From WJMT01 sp964624145 (lineage in GTDB: Bacteria > Acidobacteriota > Aminicenantia > Aminicenantales > Aminicenantaceae): DNA of 64,000 bases. The stretch covers positions 6,584 to 70,583 of the forward strand of contig CAZUXT010000014.1 in NCBI GenBank assembly GCA_964624145.1, written 5' to 3'. The position numbers and the translations under genes were made by a program. A model generated the notes under the pieces. It saw nothing but the letters and a program-made list of their open reading frames with translations, was not told the DNA's origin and made no database searches. This document shows, one piece after another, positions 25,669 to 35,158 of this stretch (the stretch's first letter is position 1; the number at the start of each line of letters is the position of its first letter).

Positions 25669-26505
25669 ATGTCTTCTTTTCTAAAAAGAAATAAAAACAC
25701 TGCCATCCTTTTCTTACTGATATTTTTCCATATGATTCTGATATCCGTTCAAGTTCCCAGGGGTGAAGAAGGAACTTATTTTGAAACGTTCATATTTGCT
25801 GTTTTTTCTCCTATCCAGCACGGGGTTGTCTCGGTATGCAAAGCCGTCAGCAATGCCTGGAGAGATTATTTTGATTTGCGAGAAGTCTATGTCCGGAATC
25901 AAAGACTTCTTAAAGAGGTCACTCAATTAAGACAGGAAAATACAGTGCTCAGAAATATGTTGAAAAAGTATGAAAAGGAAGAAAGTGTCAAAGAATTGCT
26001 GAGCGGTATTTCAGAAAATCTCTTAAATGCCCGGATAATCGGATTTGATATGTCAAATGTGTTTAAGTCTGTTGTCATCAACAAGGGAAGTGCACAGGGA
26101 TTAAAGAAAAATATGGTGGTCCTTGATGAGTCAGGGAATTTAGTCGGAAGAATCGTTTCTCCTGTCACATATAATCAAGCGACCGTTCAATTAATAACGG
26201 ATAGTAAATCCGGCGTCAGTGTGGTAAAGCAGGATGGAGGCTCTCTTGGTATTCTGTCAGGGAATAACACAGAAATATGTGAAATGAAGTATATTCTTTC
26301 CACGGATGAAGATATCAGAGAAGGTGATATTCTTGTTACCACCGGCTATGACGGGATATTTCCGCCTTACCTGAAAGTAGGTCAAGTTTTATCCGTCCAG
26401 AGAACTCCCGAGTTGTTCAAAGAGATCAAAGTCAGTCCTTATTTCGGCGCTACTCAACTCCAACAGGTCGTTGTGCTCAGGTTGAATGCGAATGAAATTT
26501 TTTAA
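25669..26505 (+). CDS. mreC: Rod shape-determining protein MreC
   Basis: Periplasmic scaffold of the elongation complex, 278 residues. An N-terminal transmembrane helix (about residues 12-28) is followed by a coiled coil (about 70-110, LLKEVTQLRQENTVLRNML) and the beta-rich MreC core with GLKKNMVVLDESGNLVGRI. It is 12 bases after mreB. No strong ribosome site is visible before the ATG. Confidence 0.92.
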   Translation: MSSFLKRNKNTAILFLLIFFHMILISVQVPRGEEGTYFETFIFAVFSPIQHGVVSVCKAVSNAWRDYFDLREVYVRNQRLLKEVTQLRQENTVLRNMLKKYEKEESVKELLSGISENLLNARIIGFDMSNVFKSVVINKGSAQGLKKNMVVLDESGNLVGRIVSPVTYNQATVQLITDSKSGVSVVKQDGGSLGILSGNNTEICEMKYILSTDEDIREGDILVTTGYDGIFPPYLKVGQVLSVQRTPELFKEIKVSPYFGATQLQQVVVLRLNANEIF

Positions 26506-26600
26506 TGAAGCCGCGCAACCGGTATTGAAAAAATCTTGCAAATCATTGAAATGAAAATAATAATAGAAATACCGTTATTTTTATGGATAGGTCAGGTTAG

Positions 26601-27092
26601 ATGAGAGATTATATAAAAGCGGTTTTAATAATAATCGTCTTATTTGTGGCACATACGGTCTTAGGAAAGATATCAAAAGAGATTCCTATGGCCCTTAATT
26701 TATTTACTATAATAGTGATATATTTTGCCATATTAAAGGGAGAGATTTTTGGAGCTGTTACCGGTGCCATCTGTGGTCTCATACAGGATTCTTTTTCCTT
26801 TGGAGTATTCGGCGTGGCCGGACTGGCAACAACACTCATGGGTTATCTGGCGGGAACCATATCAAGAAAAATATACGTGATTTCGTTTTTTAAAAATTTC
26901 CTGTTTATTTCAATTTTAACCTTATTTCAACTGGTTATTTGGAGATGTATGCATTCTTTTGTTTTTACTGAACCTTTTTTTTCAGGGAGTATAGTGATTC
27001 TTTTTCAGCCATTTTTTAATGCTTTAGCAGGAAGTGCGTTCTTCCCGGTCTTTAGAAAATTTTTTAAATCTACCTCTGTGGATAGTCAATGA
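26601..27092 (+). CDS. mreD: Rod shape-determining protein MreD
   Basis: Small inner-membrane protein of the elongation complex, 163 residues with five or six predicted helices and the MreD-typical GEIFGAVTGAICGLIQDSF segment. The 95 bases between mreC and mreD contain no other gene. It overlaps mrdA by four bases. Confidence 0.88.
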   Translation: MRDYIKAVLIIIVLFVAHTVLGKISKEIPMALNLFTIIVIYFAILKGEIFGAVTGAICGLIQDSFSFGVFGVAGLATTLMGYLAGTISRKIYVISFFKNFLFISILTLFQLVIWRCMHSFVFTEPFFSGSIVILFQPFFNALAGSAFFPVFRKFFKSTSVDSQ

Positions 27093-28909
27093 AAGGCGAT
27101 AAGATATATGAAGACCTGTCCCTGATAAGACGCAGGTCAAAAAGAGTGTTTACGGCCGTTACCGTCATTTTTTTCTTGCTGCTGGTATACTTTTGGAAGG
27201 TACAGATCATTGATCACCAAAAATATTGGAAAAGATCCGAAGCCAACCGCATCAGGAGAATCTCTCTTTCTCCTCAAAGGGGACTTATTTTAGATAGAGA
27301 AGACAACATCTTAGCTAAAAACATAGCTTCTTTCAAAGTTTCTTTGGTGAGGGAGAAATGCGAAGATTTACAGGACTCATATACAAGGATATCCAATCTT
27401 CTTCATATTGATAAAAAGGATATTGAAGAGAGGATTCAGAAATTCCAATCGTTTCAACTGTTCCGTCCTATTGTTATCAAAGATGATCTTACCCAGAAAG
27501 AGGTCGCTCTTATAGAGAGCAGGAAGGCTGAGTTTCCTGAATTGATCCTTCAGACAGAACCCAAACGATTTTATCCTTATCATACTCTTGCGGCTCATGT
27601 ATTGGGTTATTTGCAGGAAATTTCCCCACAGGAGTTGAAATCTGAAGCGTACCAACACTATGAGATAGGGGATCTTATAGGCAGAATGGGGATTGAAAAT
27701 GAATACGAAAACAAGCTTTCAGGGGAGAAAGGAGTGGCTTTAGAGATAGTTGATAGTGAAGGCCGTGTTATTGCAGGGTACAATCAGAACGAGTCCGTAA
27801 ATGGAGAGAATATAAAATTGACATTGGACCTGGATCTGCAGAAAGAGGTGGAGAGCATTTTGGAAGAAAGAGAGGGTGCGGTCGTCGTCATGAATGCACA
27901 GAGCGGTGAAGTCCTGGCGATGGCCAGTTACCCGAATTATGATCCGAACAAATTTATAAACAGATTCACTCCTGAACAATGGACGGAGCTTGTCCAGGAT
28001 CCTAATTTTCCCCTGGAAAACAGATCTATAAGAGGGCTTTATTCCCCAGGCTCTCTTTTCAAGCCATTGGTGGCCATAGGAGCGCTGGATTCGCATCTGA
28101 TATCAGATCAGAGCTCTTATTTTTGTTCAGGCAGTATTCTTATATACGGGCATCCCTTCTCCTGCTGGAATGAATCCGGTCATGGGAGAGTCAATCTTTA
28201 TAAAGGAATAAGGAACTCGTGCAATATCTATTTTTATAATGTCGGGAAAAATCTGGGTATTCAAAAAATAGCTGATTATGCGCGGTTATTTGGATTTGGT
28301 TCCCCAACAGAAATTGATCTTCCCGGTGAAAAAAATGGATTGGTACCTGATCCGGAATGGAAGAAAAGAACAAGAGGTGAACCCTGGTATCTCGGAGAGA
28401 CCATTCCTGTGTCCATCGGACAAGGACCTTTACTGGCGACTCCTCTTCAAGTGGCTGTGTACACATCAATTATCGCAAATAGGGGCGAAAAAGTCATTCC
28501 GCACATTTTCCTTTTTGAACCTGATTCCGGTGACAACAGTGGAAGCCAAAAGAGAGCTTATGTAAGGAAGCTTTCCAAAGATATAGCTAGTTCAAATTTT
28601 GAAAAAGTCATAAAGGGCATGTGGATGGCTGTGAATGAACAAGGAACCGCGCGGTCCGCAATGGTCGAGGATTTCGATGTCTGCGGGAAAACAGGTTCGA
28701 CTCAAGTCGTGAGCACCGATACTAAAAAAAAAATGGAAGCGAGAGGCACTAAGATCGAGACGCATTCCTGGTTTACAGGCTTTGCACCCAGGAAAGATCC
28801 GGAGGTCATTGTCACGATAATCATTGAGTACGGCGGCATGGGAGGCAGCACAGCAGCTCCCTTAGCCAAAAATTTATTCACTCTCTATAAAAATAAATAT
28901 GTTAGATAG
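27089..28909 (+). CDS. mrdA: Penicillin-binding protein 2 (peptidoglycan transpeptidase)
   Basis: Cross-links peptidoglycan during side-wall growth. The 606-residue class B PBP has a short cytoplasmic tail, one transmembrane helix (about residues 20-38), a dimerisation domain, and a transpeptidase domain with the catalytic SLFK (S in PGSLFKPL), SCN, and KTG in CGKTGSTQ, all intact. It overlaps mreD by four bases and rodA by eleven. Confidence 0.95.
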   Translation: MKGDKIYEDLSLIRRRSKRVFTAVTVIFFLLLVYFWKVQIIDHQKYWKRSEANRIRRISLSPQRGLILDREDNILAKNIASFKVSLVREKCEDLQDSYTRISNLLHIDKKDIEERIQKFQSFQLFRPIVIKDDLTQKEVALIESRKAEFPELILQTEPKRFYPYHTLAAHVLGYLQEISPQELKSEAYQHYEIGDLIGRMGIENEYENKLSGEKGVALEIVDSEGRVIAGYNQNESVNGENIKLTLDLDLQKEVESILEEREGAVVVMNAQSGEVLAMASYPNYDPNKFINRFTPEQWTELVQDPNFPLENRSIRGLYSPGSLFKPLVAIGALDSHLISDQSSYFCSGSILIYGHPFSCWNESGHGRVNLYKGIRNSCNIYFYNVGKNLGIQKIADYARLFGFGSPTEIDLPGEKNGLVPDPEWKKRTRGEPWYLGETIPVSIGQGPLLATPLQVAVYTSIIANRGEKVIPHIFLFEPDSGDNSGSQKRAYVRKLSKDIASSNFEKVIKGMWMAVNEQGTARSAMVEDFDVCGKTGSTQVVSTDTKKKMEARGTKIETHSWFTGFAPRKDPEVIVTIIIEYGGMGGSTAAPLAKNLFTLYKNKYVR

Positions 28910-29990
28910 AAGCCATTTTAAAAGCATTGACTGGATACTGATCACTCTAACTCTGGTTAATTCATTTATCGGTGTGATCATGATCCACAGCAGTTCCCAT
29001 TATATTCCAGGCAATCACGCTCAAAAACAGATATTCTTTATTCTCATTGGAATATTGTTCCTGTTTGTTTTTGTTTCCATAGATTATAACTTTTTTATTG
29101 AGTACTCTCCTTATATATACCTGGTTGCTGTTCTCGTCCTCGGAGGAATTCTGGTATTTGGTTCATTAACCGCAGGGACCAAAAGTTGGATCAGGCTTCC
29201 TTTTATACGAATACAGCCTTCAGAAATCACAAAAGTGGTGATGATCCTGGTTTTAGCTTGGCTATTTAGAGAGTTCAGGTCGTCTTTTATTTCCCTGAAG
29301 CTGGGTCTGTTTTCTTCAGGACTGGTTGTCATTCCCTTGTTACTTGTAGCGCTTCAGCCTGATCTGGGGACGGCACTGACATATTTGCCTATTCTGCTGG
29401 GAGCACTGCTGCTGGCCGGGATAAACAAAAAAATCGTGATATGGCTCATTATTATGGGTTTGGTGATAGGTTTTTTAGGATGGAATTTTTTTCTAAAGGA
29501 TTATCAAAAAGACAGAATAAGGACTTTGATCTTTCCGCAAAAAGATCCTCTTGGAACAGGCTATCATATACTCCAGTCTAAAATTGCCATAGGTTCAGGT
29601 GGATTGTTTGGAAAAGGATATAAAGAAGGGACTCAAAGCCAGCTGAGATTTTTACCAGCAAGACACACTGATTTTATTTTCTCAGTCATAGGAGAGGAAT
29701 TCGGGTTTGCAGGTATCATAGTGGTCTTGAGCTTGTATTTCATCTTTATTTCCAGACTCCTGTGGTCTGTTTATCAATCCAGAGACAGAGCCGGAGTCTA
29801 TATTGTTTTCATGGTATTCCTGATGTTTGCAAGCCAGTTTCTAATCAATGTTCTCATGACAGTGGGGCTTTTCCCTGTAGCGGGTATTCCTCTTCCTTTA
29901 TACAGCTACGGGGGTTCTTCTCTTGTGACGAATTATATTGCAGTGGCTCTGGTAGCGAATGTGAAGATGAGAAGATTCGTTAATGTCTGA
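28899..29990 (+). CDS. rodA: SEDS peptidoglycan glycosyltransferase RodA
   Basis: Polymerises lipid II in partnership with PBP2. The 363-residue integral membrane protein has ten hydrophobic helices and the SEDS signatures IRIQPSEITK and QPDLGTALTYLP, whose Asp is essential, plus GVFPVAGIPLPLYSYGGSS-like end (here TVGLFPVAGIPLPLYSYGG). It closes the mre operon; the next gene starts 25 bases later. Confidence 0.95.
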   Translation: MLDRSHFKSIDWILITLTLVNSFIGVIMIHSSSHYIPGNHAQKQIFFILIGILFLFVFVSIDYNFFIEYSPYIYLVAVLVLGGILVFGSLTAGTKSWIRLPFIRIQPSEITKVVMILVLAWLFREFRSSFISLKLGLFSSGLVVIPLLLVALQPDLGTALTYLPILLGALLLAGINKKIVIWLIIMGLVIGFLGWNFFLKDYQKDRIRTLIFPQKDPLGTGYHILQSKIAIGSGGLFGKGYKEGTQSQLRFLPARHTDFIFSVIGEEFGFAGIIVVLSLYFIFISRLLWSVYQSRDRAGVYIVFMVFLMFASQFLINVLMTVGLFPVAGIPLPLYSYGGSSLVTNYIAVALVANVKMRRFVNV

Positions 29991-30015
29991 GTGAAATCAC
30001 TTTTTTTTAAGGAAA

Positions 30016-32714
30016 ATGATGAAGAATGCTGATATCGAAGAAGTATTAAAATTCGTCCAGAAACCAGGGCGCTATACAGGGGGGGAGTGGAACATAAGAA
30101 AAAAAGACCCCGGCAAAGTAAAAATAAAGGTGGCCCTTGCTTTTCCGGATGTCTATGAAGTGGGCATGTCTTATCTCGGTCAGAGAATACTCTATCAGGT
30201 TTTAAACAGCCGGCCGTCCATATTAGCGGAGCGGGTTTATGCTCCATGGATTGATTTTGAATCGGTTCTCAGGGAAAACAAAATTCCTTTGTACTCGCTT
30301 GAAAATAAAATCCCTCTGTATGATTTTGATATCATCGGGTTTTCTCTTCTTTATGAATTGAACTACTCCAATTTACTCACCATGCTTGATTTGGGTAAAG
30401 TCCCTCTGTATTCAAAACAGAGAGATTTGAGAAACCCTCTTGTTATAGCCGGAGGGCCAGCCGCATCCAATCCCGAGCCTGTTTCCGATTTTTTTGATCT
30501 GTTCTTGATCGGGGACGGTGAAAAGGCTTTTATTGAGATCATTGATCGTTATTTGGCATTGAAAAGCAAAGGACAGGACAAAGAAAGCATTTTAAGGTCA
30601 ATGGCCAAAATACAAGGGGTTTATGTGCCCTCATTTTACAGTTCCTTTATTCCTTCGAGCTCAAAACTTCTGGCAGAAAAAGCGGAGGAAAATGTCCTTC
30701 CCAGAATAAAAAAAAATGTAATTCGTTCTTTTGAAGAGAAAAATATCCCTTCCTGCAGAATTGTACCTAATATAAAGACAATATTTGACAGGGTCAGTGT
30801 GGAAGTAGCCAGGGGATGCCCACAAAACTGCCGCTTCTGCCAGGCCCGAAGTGTTTATTTTCCGATAAGGAACAAGGATCCGAAAATGGTGTTGGAAGAG
30901 GTTATGGACAGCCTGGATTCCACTGGTTATGAAGAGGCGTCTCTTGCGGCTCTTTCCGTAGGGGATTACCCTGATTTGGACAGGATTGTGACCTTTCTTA
31001 TGAATGAGTTTGATAAAAAGAAAATTTCCCTGTCTCTTTCAGCATTAAGGCCGAAATTTCTGACGGATGAGGTAGCGGAGAGCATCATAAAGGTCAAAAA
31101 GACCGGATTTACCATTGTGCCGGAAGCAGGGACTGAAAGGCTCAGAAGGGTCATCAACAAAAAATTGAAAGAAGAAGAGATACTCGAAGCCGTGTCTTCC
31201 GCCTTTTCCAAGGGATGGAGAAAGATCAAGCTGTATTTTATGGTCGGACTTCCTACTGAAAAAAAAGAGGACTTAGAAGGAATCGTCAGTCTGATAGAAA
31301 GAATCATACGCGCAGGCTCTCAGATCTTAAAGAAACCTCCGCAGATAAATCTGAGCGTTTCCTCTTTTATACCAAAACCTCATACGCCTTTTCAGTGGGT
31401 GAGAATGAACAGCGCTGAGGAGCTGAGGGATAAACACGATTTTCTCAGGAAAAGGCTGAAAAAGTATGGTTTTGTCTGGTTCAAGGAACATCCGATTGAA
31501 AGCTCTGTTCTGGAGGGAATTTTTTCAAGAGGGGACAGAAGATTGAATTCTGTGCTTTTCAGGGCATGGAGGGAGGGAGCCCGTTTTGACGGATGGAGTG
31601 ATGTGTTTGACTTTTCTATATGGAAAAAATCTTTTGAAGAAGAAGGATTGAATCCAGAGATATATCTTTCCAGCTTTTCCCAGAAGGCCGTCCTCCCCTG
31701 GGATCATATAGATATTGGAATAAAAAAATCATACTTCAAAAAGGAGTTGAAAAAAGCATTTGCAGAGAGATGGACAGAAAACTGCGAAGAACTTGATTGC
31801 CGCAAGTGCCGCGGGTGTTCTTTCCCCGGAACTGTCAATAAGATTGACTTCTCAGGCATCCCTCTCAAATCTCTTTCTGGATACCGGTTCGGTAAAAAAG
31901 CAGACAGGACTCTGCGTTACAGGCTTTTTTACAGGAAAGAAGGCCCTGCTAGATACNNNNNNNNNNNNNNNNNNNNNNNNNNNNNNNNNNNNNNNNNNNN
32001 NNNNNNNNNNNNNNNNNNNNNNNNNNNNNNNNNNNNNNNNNNNNNNNNNNNNNNNNAGACAGGACTCTGCGTTACAGGCTTTTTTACAGGAAAGAAGGCC
32101 CTGCTAGATACTTTTCTCATAATGACCTTATTCATATCATACAGAGAAGTATGAGACGGGCCGGTTTTCAGGTCGAACTCACTCAAGGATTTCATCCTAA
32201 GATGAAGATTTCATTCCCCCCGGCTCTGGGTCTTGGGATGGAAGGGAAAAGAGAGGTGCTTGAATTTCGGTCGGAGTATTTGTTTGAAAACGATCCCTTT
32301 GTTTCCCGGATAAACAATTTTTTTCCAGCAGGAGTGAAAGCTTTGAGGCTTGATAAAGTGAAGCCTGCCAGTGCTTCTCTAAGCAAAGAAATAGGGAGCG
32401 TGGTGTATTCTTTTGATTTGAAACAGAAAGACATTCAGGAATCTTTAAGAAACAGGATAGGGAAAAAAGCAGAGGACTTATCCGCGGCCTTTGAATTTGC
32501 TAAAAAAGCCTTGTATGAGGAAGCGGTTCCTGATTTAAGCAAGGTAAGTTTTGATGATAAAAAGGGGAGAGTCTCGCTTGAATTTTTGTTTTCGCCGGGA
32601 AAAGCTGTCAGGATTAGATCCATAATCCAGAAGATTTTCGATGTCGAATATCCTAATTTTATTGCATCGAGAGAAAAAATAAATTTTAAGTCAGAGAAAA
32701 CATTAAAAGCTTGA
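30016..32714 (+). CDS. Radical SAM protein fused to DUF2344, interrupted by a false assembly gap
   Basis: As printed, this is read as two pieces: 30016-31956 and a remainder whose true frame runs from 32058 to 32714. The first has the TIGR03960-type layout with an N-terminal B12-like domain and the [4Fe-4S] motif CPQNCRFC followed by the radical SAM barrel. The second is a DUF2344 (TIGR03936) domain, with RYRLFYRKEGPARYFSHNDL and GFHPKMKISFPPAL. The 55 bases before the gap equal the 55 bases after it, so collapsing them gives one continuous protein of about 847 residues. The function of this family is not established; it often sits near the RNase G or ribosomal protein L21 genes. ATG 30019 is an equally possible start. 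Confidence 0.85.
31902..32111. other. Scaffold gap (100 N) with 55-bp duplicated flanks
   Basis: The Ns cover 31957-32056, exactly 100, which is a conventional placeholder. Bases 31902-31956 and 32057-32111 are identical, meaning the two contigs overlap and were joined without merging. Removing 155 bases restores the reading frame of the surrounding gene. Confidence 0.95.
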
Positions 32715-32774
32715 CCTTAAAAAGGCTCCATAATATTATCAAGGTTAAAGTAATATGAAGAAAGGAGGAAGAAA

Positions 32775-33923
32775 GTGATTGATTTCAGTTTGACTGAAGA
32801 ACAGAAAGCCTTGCAGGAGATGGCAAAAGAATTTGCAGAAAAAGAAATGAGGCCGAATGCAGCTAAATATGATCAGGGAGAAACCTTTCCCGATGATGTC
32901 ATGCAAAAAGCATTTGAGGTCGGATTTTTAACTTCGGAAATCCCGGAAGCCTATGAGGGCGGAGGGCTGTCACATCTGGATCAGGCTATCGTGTGTGAAG
33001 AGCTGGCCTGGGGATGCGCTGGTCTGTATACAACCATAATGGCGAATGCGCTGGCTGTTACTCCCATCATTATTGCAGGAACCGAGGAACAAAAGAAAGA
33101 ATTCCTGGTTCCCTTTACCAAAGAAATGACTTTGGGTTCCTTTTGTCTTACGGAACGAGAAGCTGGTTCGGATGCCGGAGCAGTGAAGACAAAAGCAGTA
33201 AAAAAAGGTGATGAGTATATTCTGAACGGATCGAAATGCTTTATCACGAATGGAGGAGTTGCCAAGCTGTTCGTTGTTTTTGCTACCACGGATCCTGGAA
33301 AGGGAGCCCGCGGTATGAGCGCTTTTCTTGTTCCAAGTGATACTGAAGGAATCACCATCGGAAAAATAGAAGATAAAATGGGGCACAGGGCTTCGAACAC
33401 AGCAGAGATTTTCTTTGAGGATGTTAAAATTCCCGCGAAGAACCTTTTGGGCAAAGAAGGAAGAGGTTTCATTGTCGCCATGAAAACTTTTGAAAGCAGC
33501 CGGCCTCCGGTAGGCGCCGGAGGAGTGGGTGTAGCCCGTGCAGCACTGGAGCATGCGGTTGACTATTCCAAAACCAGAGTTCAGTTTGGAAAGCCTATCG
33601 CTCTGTTTCAGTACATAGCATTCAAAATGGCCCAAATGGCCGCAGATATAAACGCAGCCAGATTTTTAGTCTGGAATGCTGCCTGGCGCCTGGATAAAAG
33701 CCTTCCCTTAGGAAAAGAATCAGCCATGGCCAAGATGTATGGTTCGGATGTGGCAATGAAAGTGACGTGTGAGGCTCTTGATATACTCGGCGGTTATGGA
33801 TATATGAAGGATTATCCCATGGAGAAATTGATGAGGGATGCCAAACTGCTGCAGATCTATGAAGGCACAAACGATATCCAGCGCCTGATCATAAGCAGGG
33901 AGGTCATAGGACCTTTAAAATAA
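32775..33923 (+). CDS. Acyl-CoA dehydrogenase
   Basis: FAD-dependent alpha,beta-dehydrogenation of an acyl-CoA, 382 residues. The family signature blocks are present: CLTEREAGSDAGAVKT and, near the C-terminus, QIYEGTNDIQRLIISR with the catalytic-base Glu of short- and medium-chain enzymes. The start is GTG 32775, six bases after AAAGGAGG. It resembles butyryl-CoA or isobutyryl-CoA dehydrogenases, which would agree with the isobutyryl-type mutase at 17.3 kb, but substrate cannot be fixed from sequence. It stands alone, 60 bases after the radical SAM gene and before a terminator-like element. Confidence 0.9.
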   Translation: MIDFSLTEEQKALQEMAKEFAEKEMRPNAAKYDQGETFPDDVMQKAFEVGFLTSEIPEAYEGGGLSHLDQAIVCEELAWGCAGLYTTIMANALAVTPIIIAGTEEQKKEFLVPFTKEMTLGSFCLTEREAGSDAGAVKTKAVKKGDEYILNGSKCFITNGGVAKLFVVFATTDPGKGARGMSAFLVPSDTEGITIGKIEDKMGHRASNTAEIFFEDVKIPAKNLLGKEGRGFIVAMKTFESSRPPVGAGGVGVARAALEHAVDYSKTRVQFGKPIALFQYIAFKMAQMAADINAARFLVWNAAWRLDKSLPLGKESAMAKMYGSDVAMKVTCEALDILGGYGYMKDYPMEKLMRDAKLLQIYEGTNDIQRLIISREVIGPLK

Positions 33924-33935
33924 GGTTTTTGACTT

Positions 33936-33988
33936 AAAACCTCATCCGAAAGATAACCGAGAAGTTCTCTTTTTTATTGTGAGGTTTT
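33936..33988 (+). terminator. Terminator-like inverted repeat after the acyl-CoA dehydrogenase
   Basis: A 9-bp inverted repeat, AAAACCTCA (33936-33944) with TGAGGTTTT (33980-33988), encloses a short GAGA/TCTC hairpin followed by six T. It lies between the converging acyl-CoA dehydrogenase and exbD genes, so it could work in both directions. Confidence 0.45.
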
Positions 33989-34059
33989 CTGTCTGTTTAA
34001 AAAGAGACAAAAGCCTTTTACAGTGGATTTATAGAAGCTCCGATTAACGGAGTAAAGTT

Positions 34060-34452
34060 TTATTCGTCCTCTTCGAAATATTCAGGAATGATTCCTGTAT
34101 CTTCGACTCCTGCGCCTTTGGCGATATCAATGACTTCGACGACTCTATTGAATGGAATTGTTGCATTGGCTCTGATAAAGATGTTTTTGTTCTGTCGTGA
34201 TTCATAAATTCTTCTTAATTCGCTTTGTAGCATGTTTAAATCTACGGCGTCTTTATTGATGAGAACGGTCCCGTCTGCACGCACGGTAAGAACAATAATA
34301 CCCTGAGGAGTTGCACTTGTATCCTGAGTGGTCTCTGGAAGCTTGACGTCCATTCCTTTTTGAAGGGTAGGGGTAAGCACGATGAAGATTATAAGGAGTA
34401 CCAGTAAGACATCACATAATGGAACAACATTAGGCTCTGCTTTTAAGCCCAT
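34060..34452 (-). CDS. exbD: ExbD/TolR-family biopolymer transport protein
   Basis: Inner-membrane protein that couples the proton gradient to outer-membrane processes. The 130-residue protein has one N-terminal transmembrane helix with the essential aspartate in VVPLCDVLLVLLIIFIV (D14) and a periplasmic domain. It is a single gene here: neither an ExbB/TolQ motor gene nor TonB is adjacent, so partners must be elsewhere. It has its own strong promoter and an AGGAGG ribosome site. Confidence 0.88.
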   Translation of the reverse strand: MGLKAEPNVVPLCDVLLVLLIIFIVLTPTLQKGMDVKLPETTQDTSATPQGIIVLTVRADGTVLINKDAVDLNMLQSELRRIYESRQNKNIFIRANATIPFNRVVEVIDIAKGAGVEDTGIIPEYFEEDE

Positions 34453-34486
34453 AAAAACCTCCTAGTCTACATTGTTAAGACGGTAT

Positions 34487-34514
34487 TCTATAGTAATCGA
34501 TCGGTGCTTGTCAA
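34487..34514 (-). promoter_or_regulatory. Promoter for exbD
   Basis: On the minus strand a consensus TTGACA (34514-34509) is followed after 16 bases by TATAGA (34492-34487), about 35 bases before the exbD start. Confidence 0.55.
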
Positions 34515-34580
34515 TGTGCAGTTTAAAAAATTTAAGCTGATTTTCAATTTGACAGTATTTTCTATTAAAGGGTATATTAA

Positions 34581-34833
34581 CCTGACCTATTCATAAAAAA
34601 ATGGCGATGAGCATTTTTTCTTTTTGCTTTCAAGGATATACATGCTTTTCATAAAAATGGAAAATGAAATGTTTTTGTTTGTTTTTACTTTCATTTTAAT
34701 CGCCATTTTATTACCATTAAGGCAAGCCGATCTCACTGCATCTGCTTTGTTACAGGATACTTGCGGTGAAGGACCACAGCTTCGCACCCTGTGCCTCGCA
34801 TCTGCAGCAACCTCGACTTGTGAATAATCAAGG
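34581..34833 (+). repeat. Repeat C, complete copy with internal inverted repeat and segment D
   Basis: This 253-bp element runs from CCTGACCTATTCATAAA to the inverted border TTGTGAATAATCAAGG. Inside are an 11-bp inverted repeat AAAATGGCGAT (34598-34608) with its complement (34699-34709) and segment D (34721-34775), which is about 85 percent like 20437-20492 by eye. It has no coding capacity of its own, although a reading frame runs out of its right end into the next gene. Confidence 0.8.
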
Positions 34834-34843
34834 TTATTATCCT

Positions 34844-35158
34844 ATGAATAAAGAAGAAATAATCGAAAAAATCGAATCCATCAGAAAAAGCGTGGAGCAG
34901 GACCAGTTTGAGATCATAACCGGTAAAATATTAGAGAGAAGATTCCATTTGCACCATTCTAACCGGAATATTATCACAAAAAAGATAATTGAGGGTTTGA
35001 GAAAAAGGATGCTCAATGAGATAAGCCTTATTTTAGAACCTGTGCTTGAAAGGCAGAGGGAAATAAACTTGAGATTCTTAAAAGAAATAAGGCATATAAA
35101 GGAACAGATTGAATCCAAGAACAGCTCACTCACTGATGATGAAAAAAAAGTTAAATAA
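34844..35158 (+). CDS. Small hypothetical helical protein
   Basis: A 104-residue charged protein, strongly helical and probably coiled coil (IIEKIESIRKSVEQDQFEI, LEPVLERQREINLRFLKEI). No family recognised. I place the start at ATG 34844 because the longer frame from 34766 would be made of repeat C sequence; the ribosome site is weak. The 3' end overlaps the following glycosyltransferase, so it belongs to that operon. A second coiled-coil protein lies further down the island, suggesting structural or tethering partners for the glycosyltransferases. Confidence 0.6.
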   Translation: MNKEEIIEKIESIRKSVEQDQFEIITGKILERRFHLHHSNRNIITKKIIEGLRKRMLNEISLILEPVLERQREINLRFLKEIRHIKEQIESKNSSLTDDEKKVK

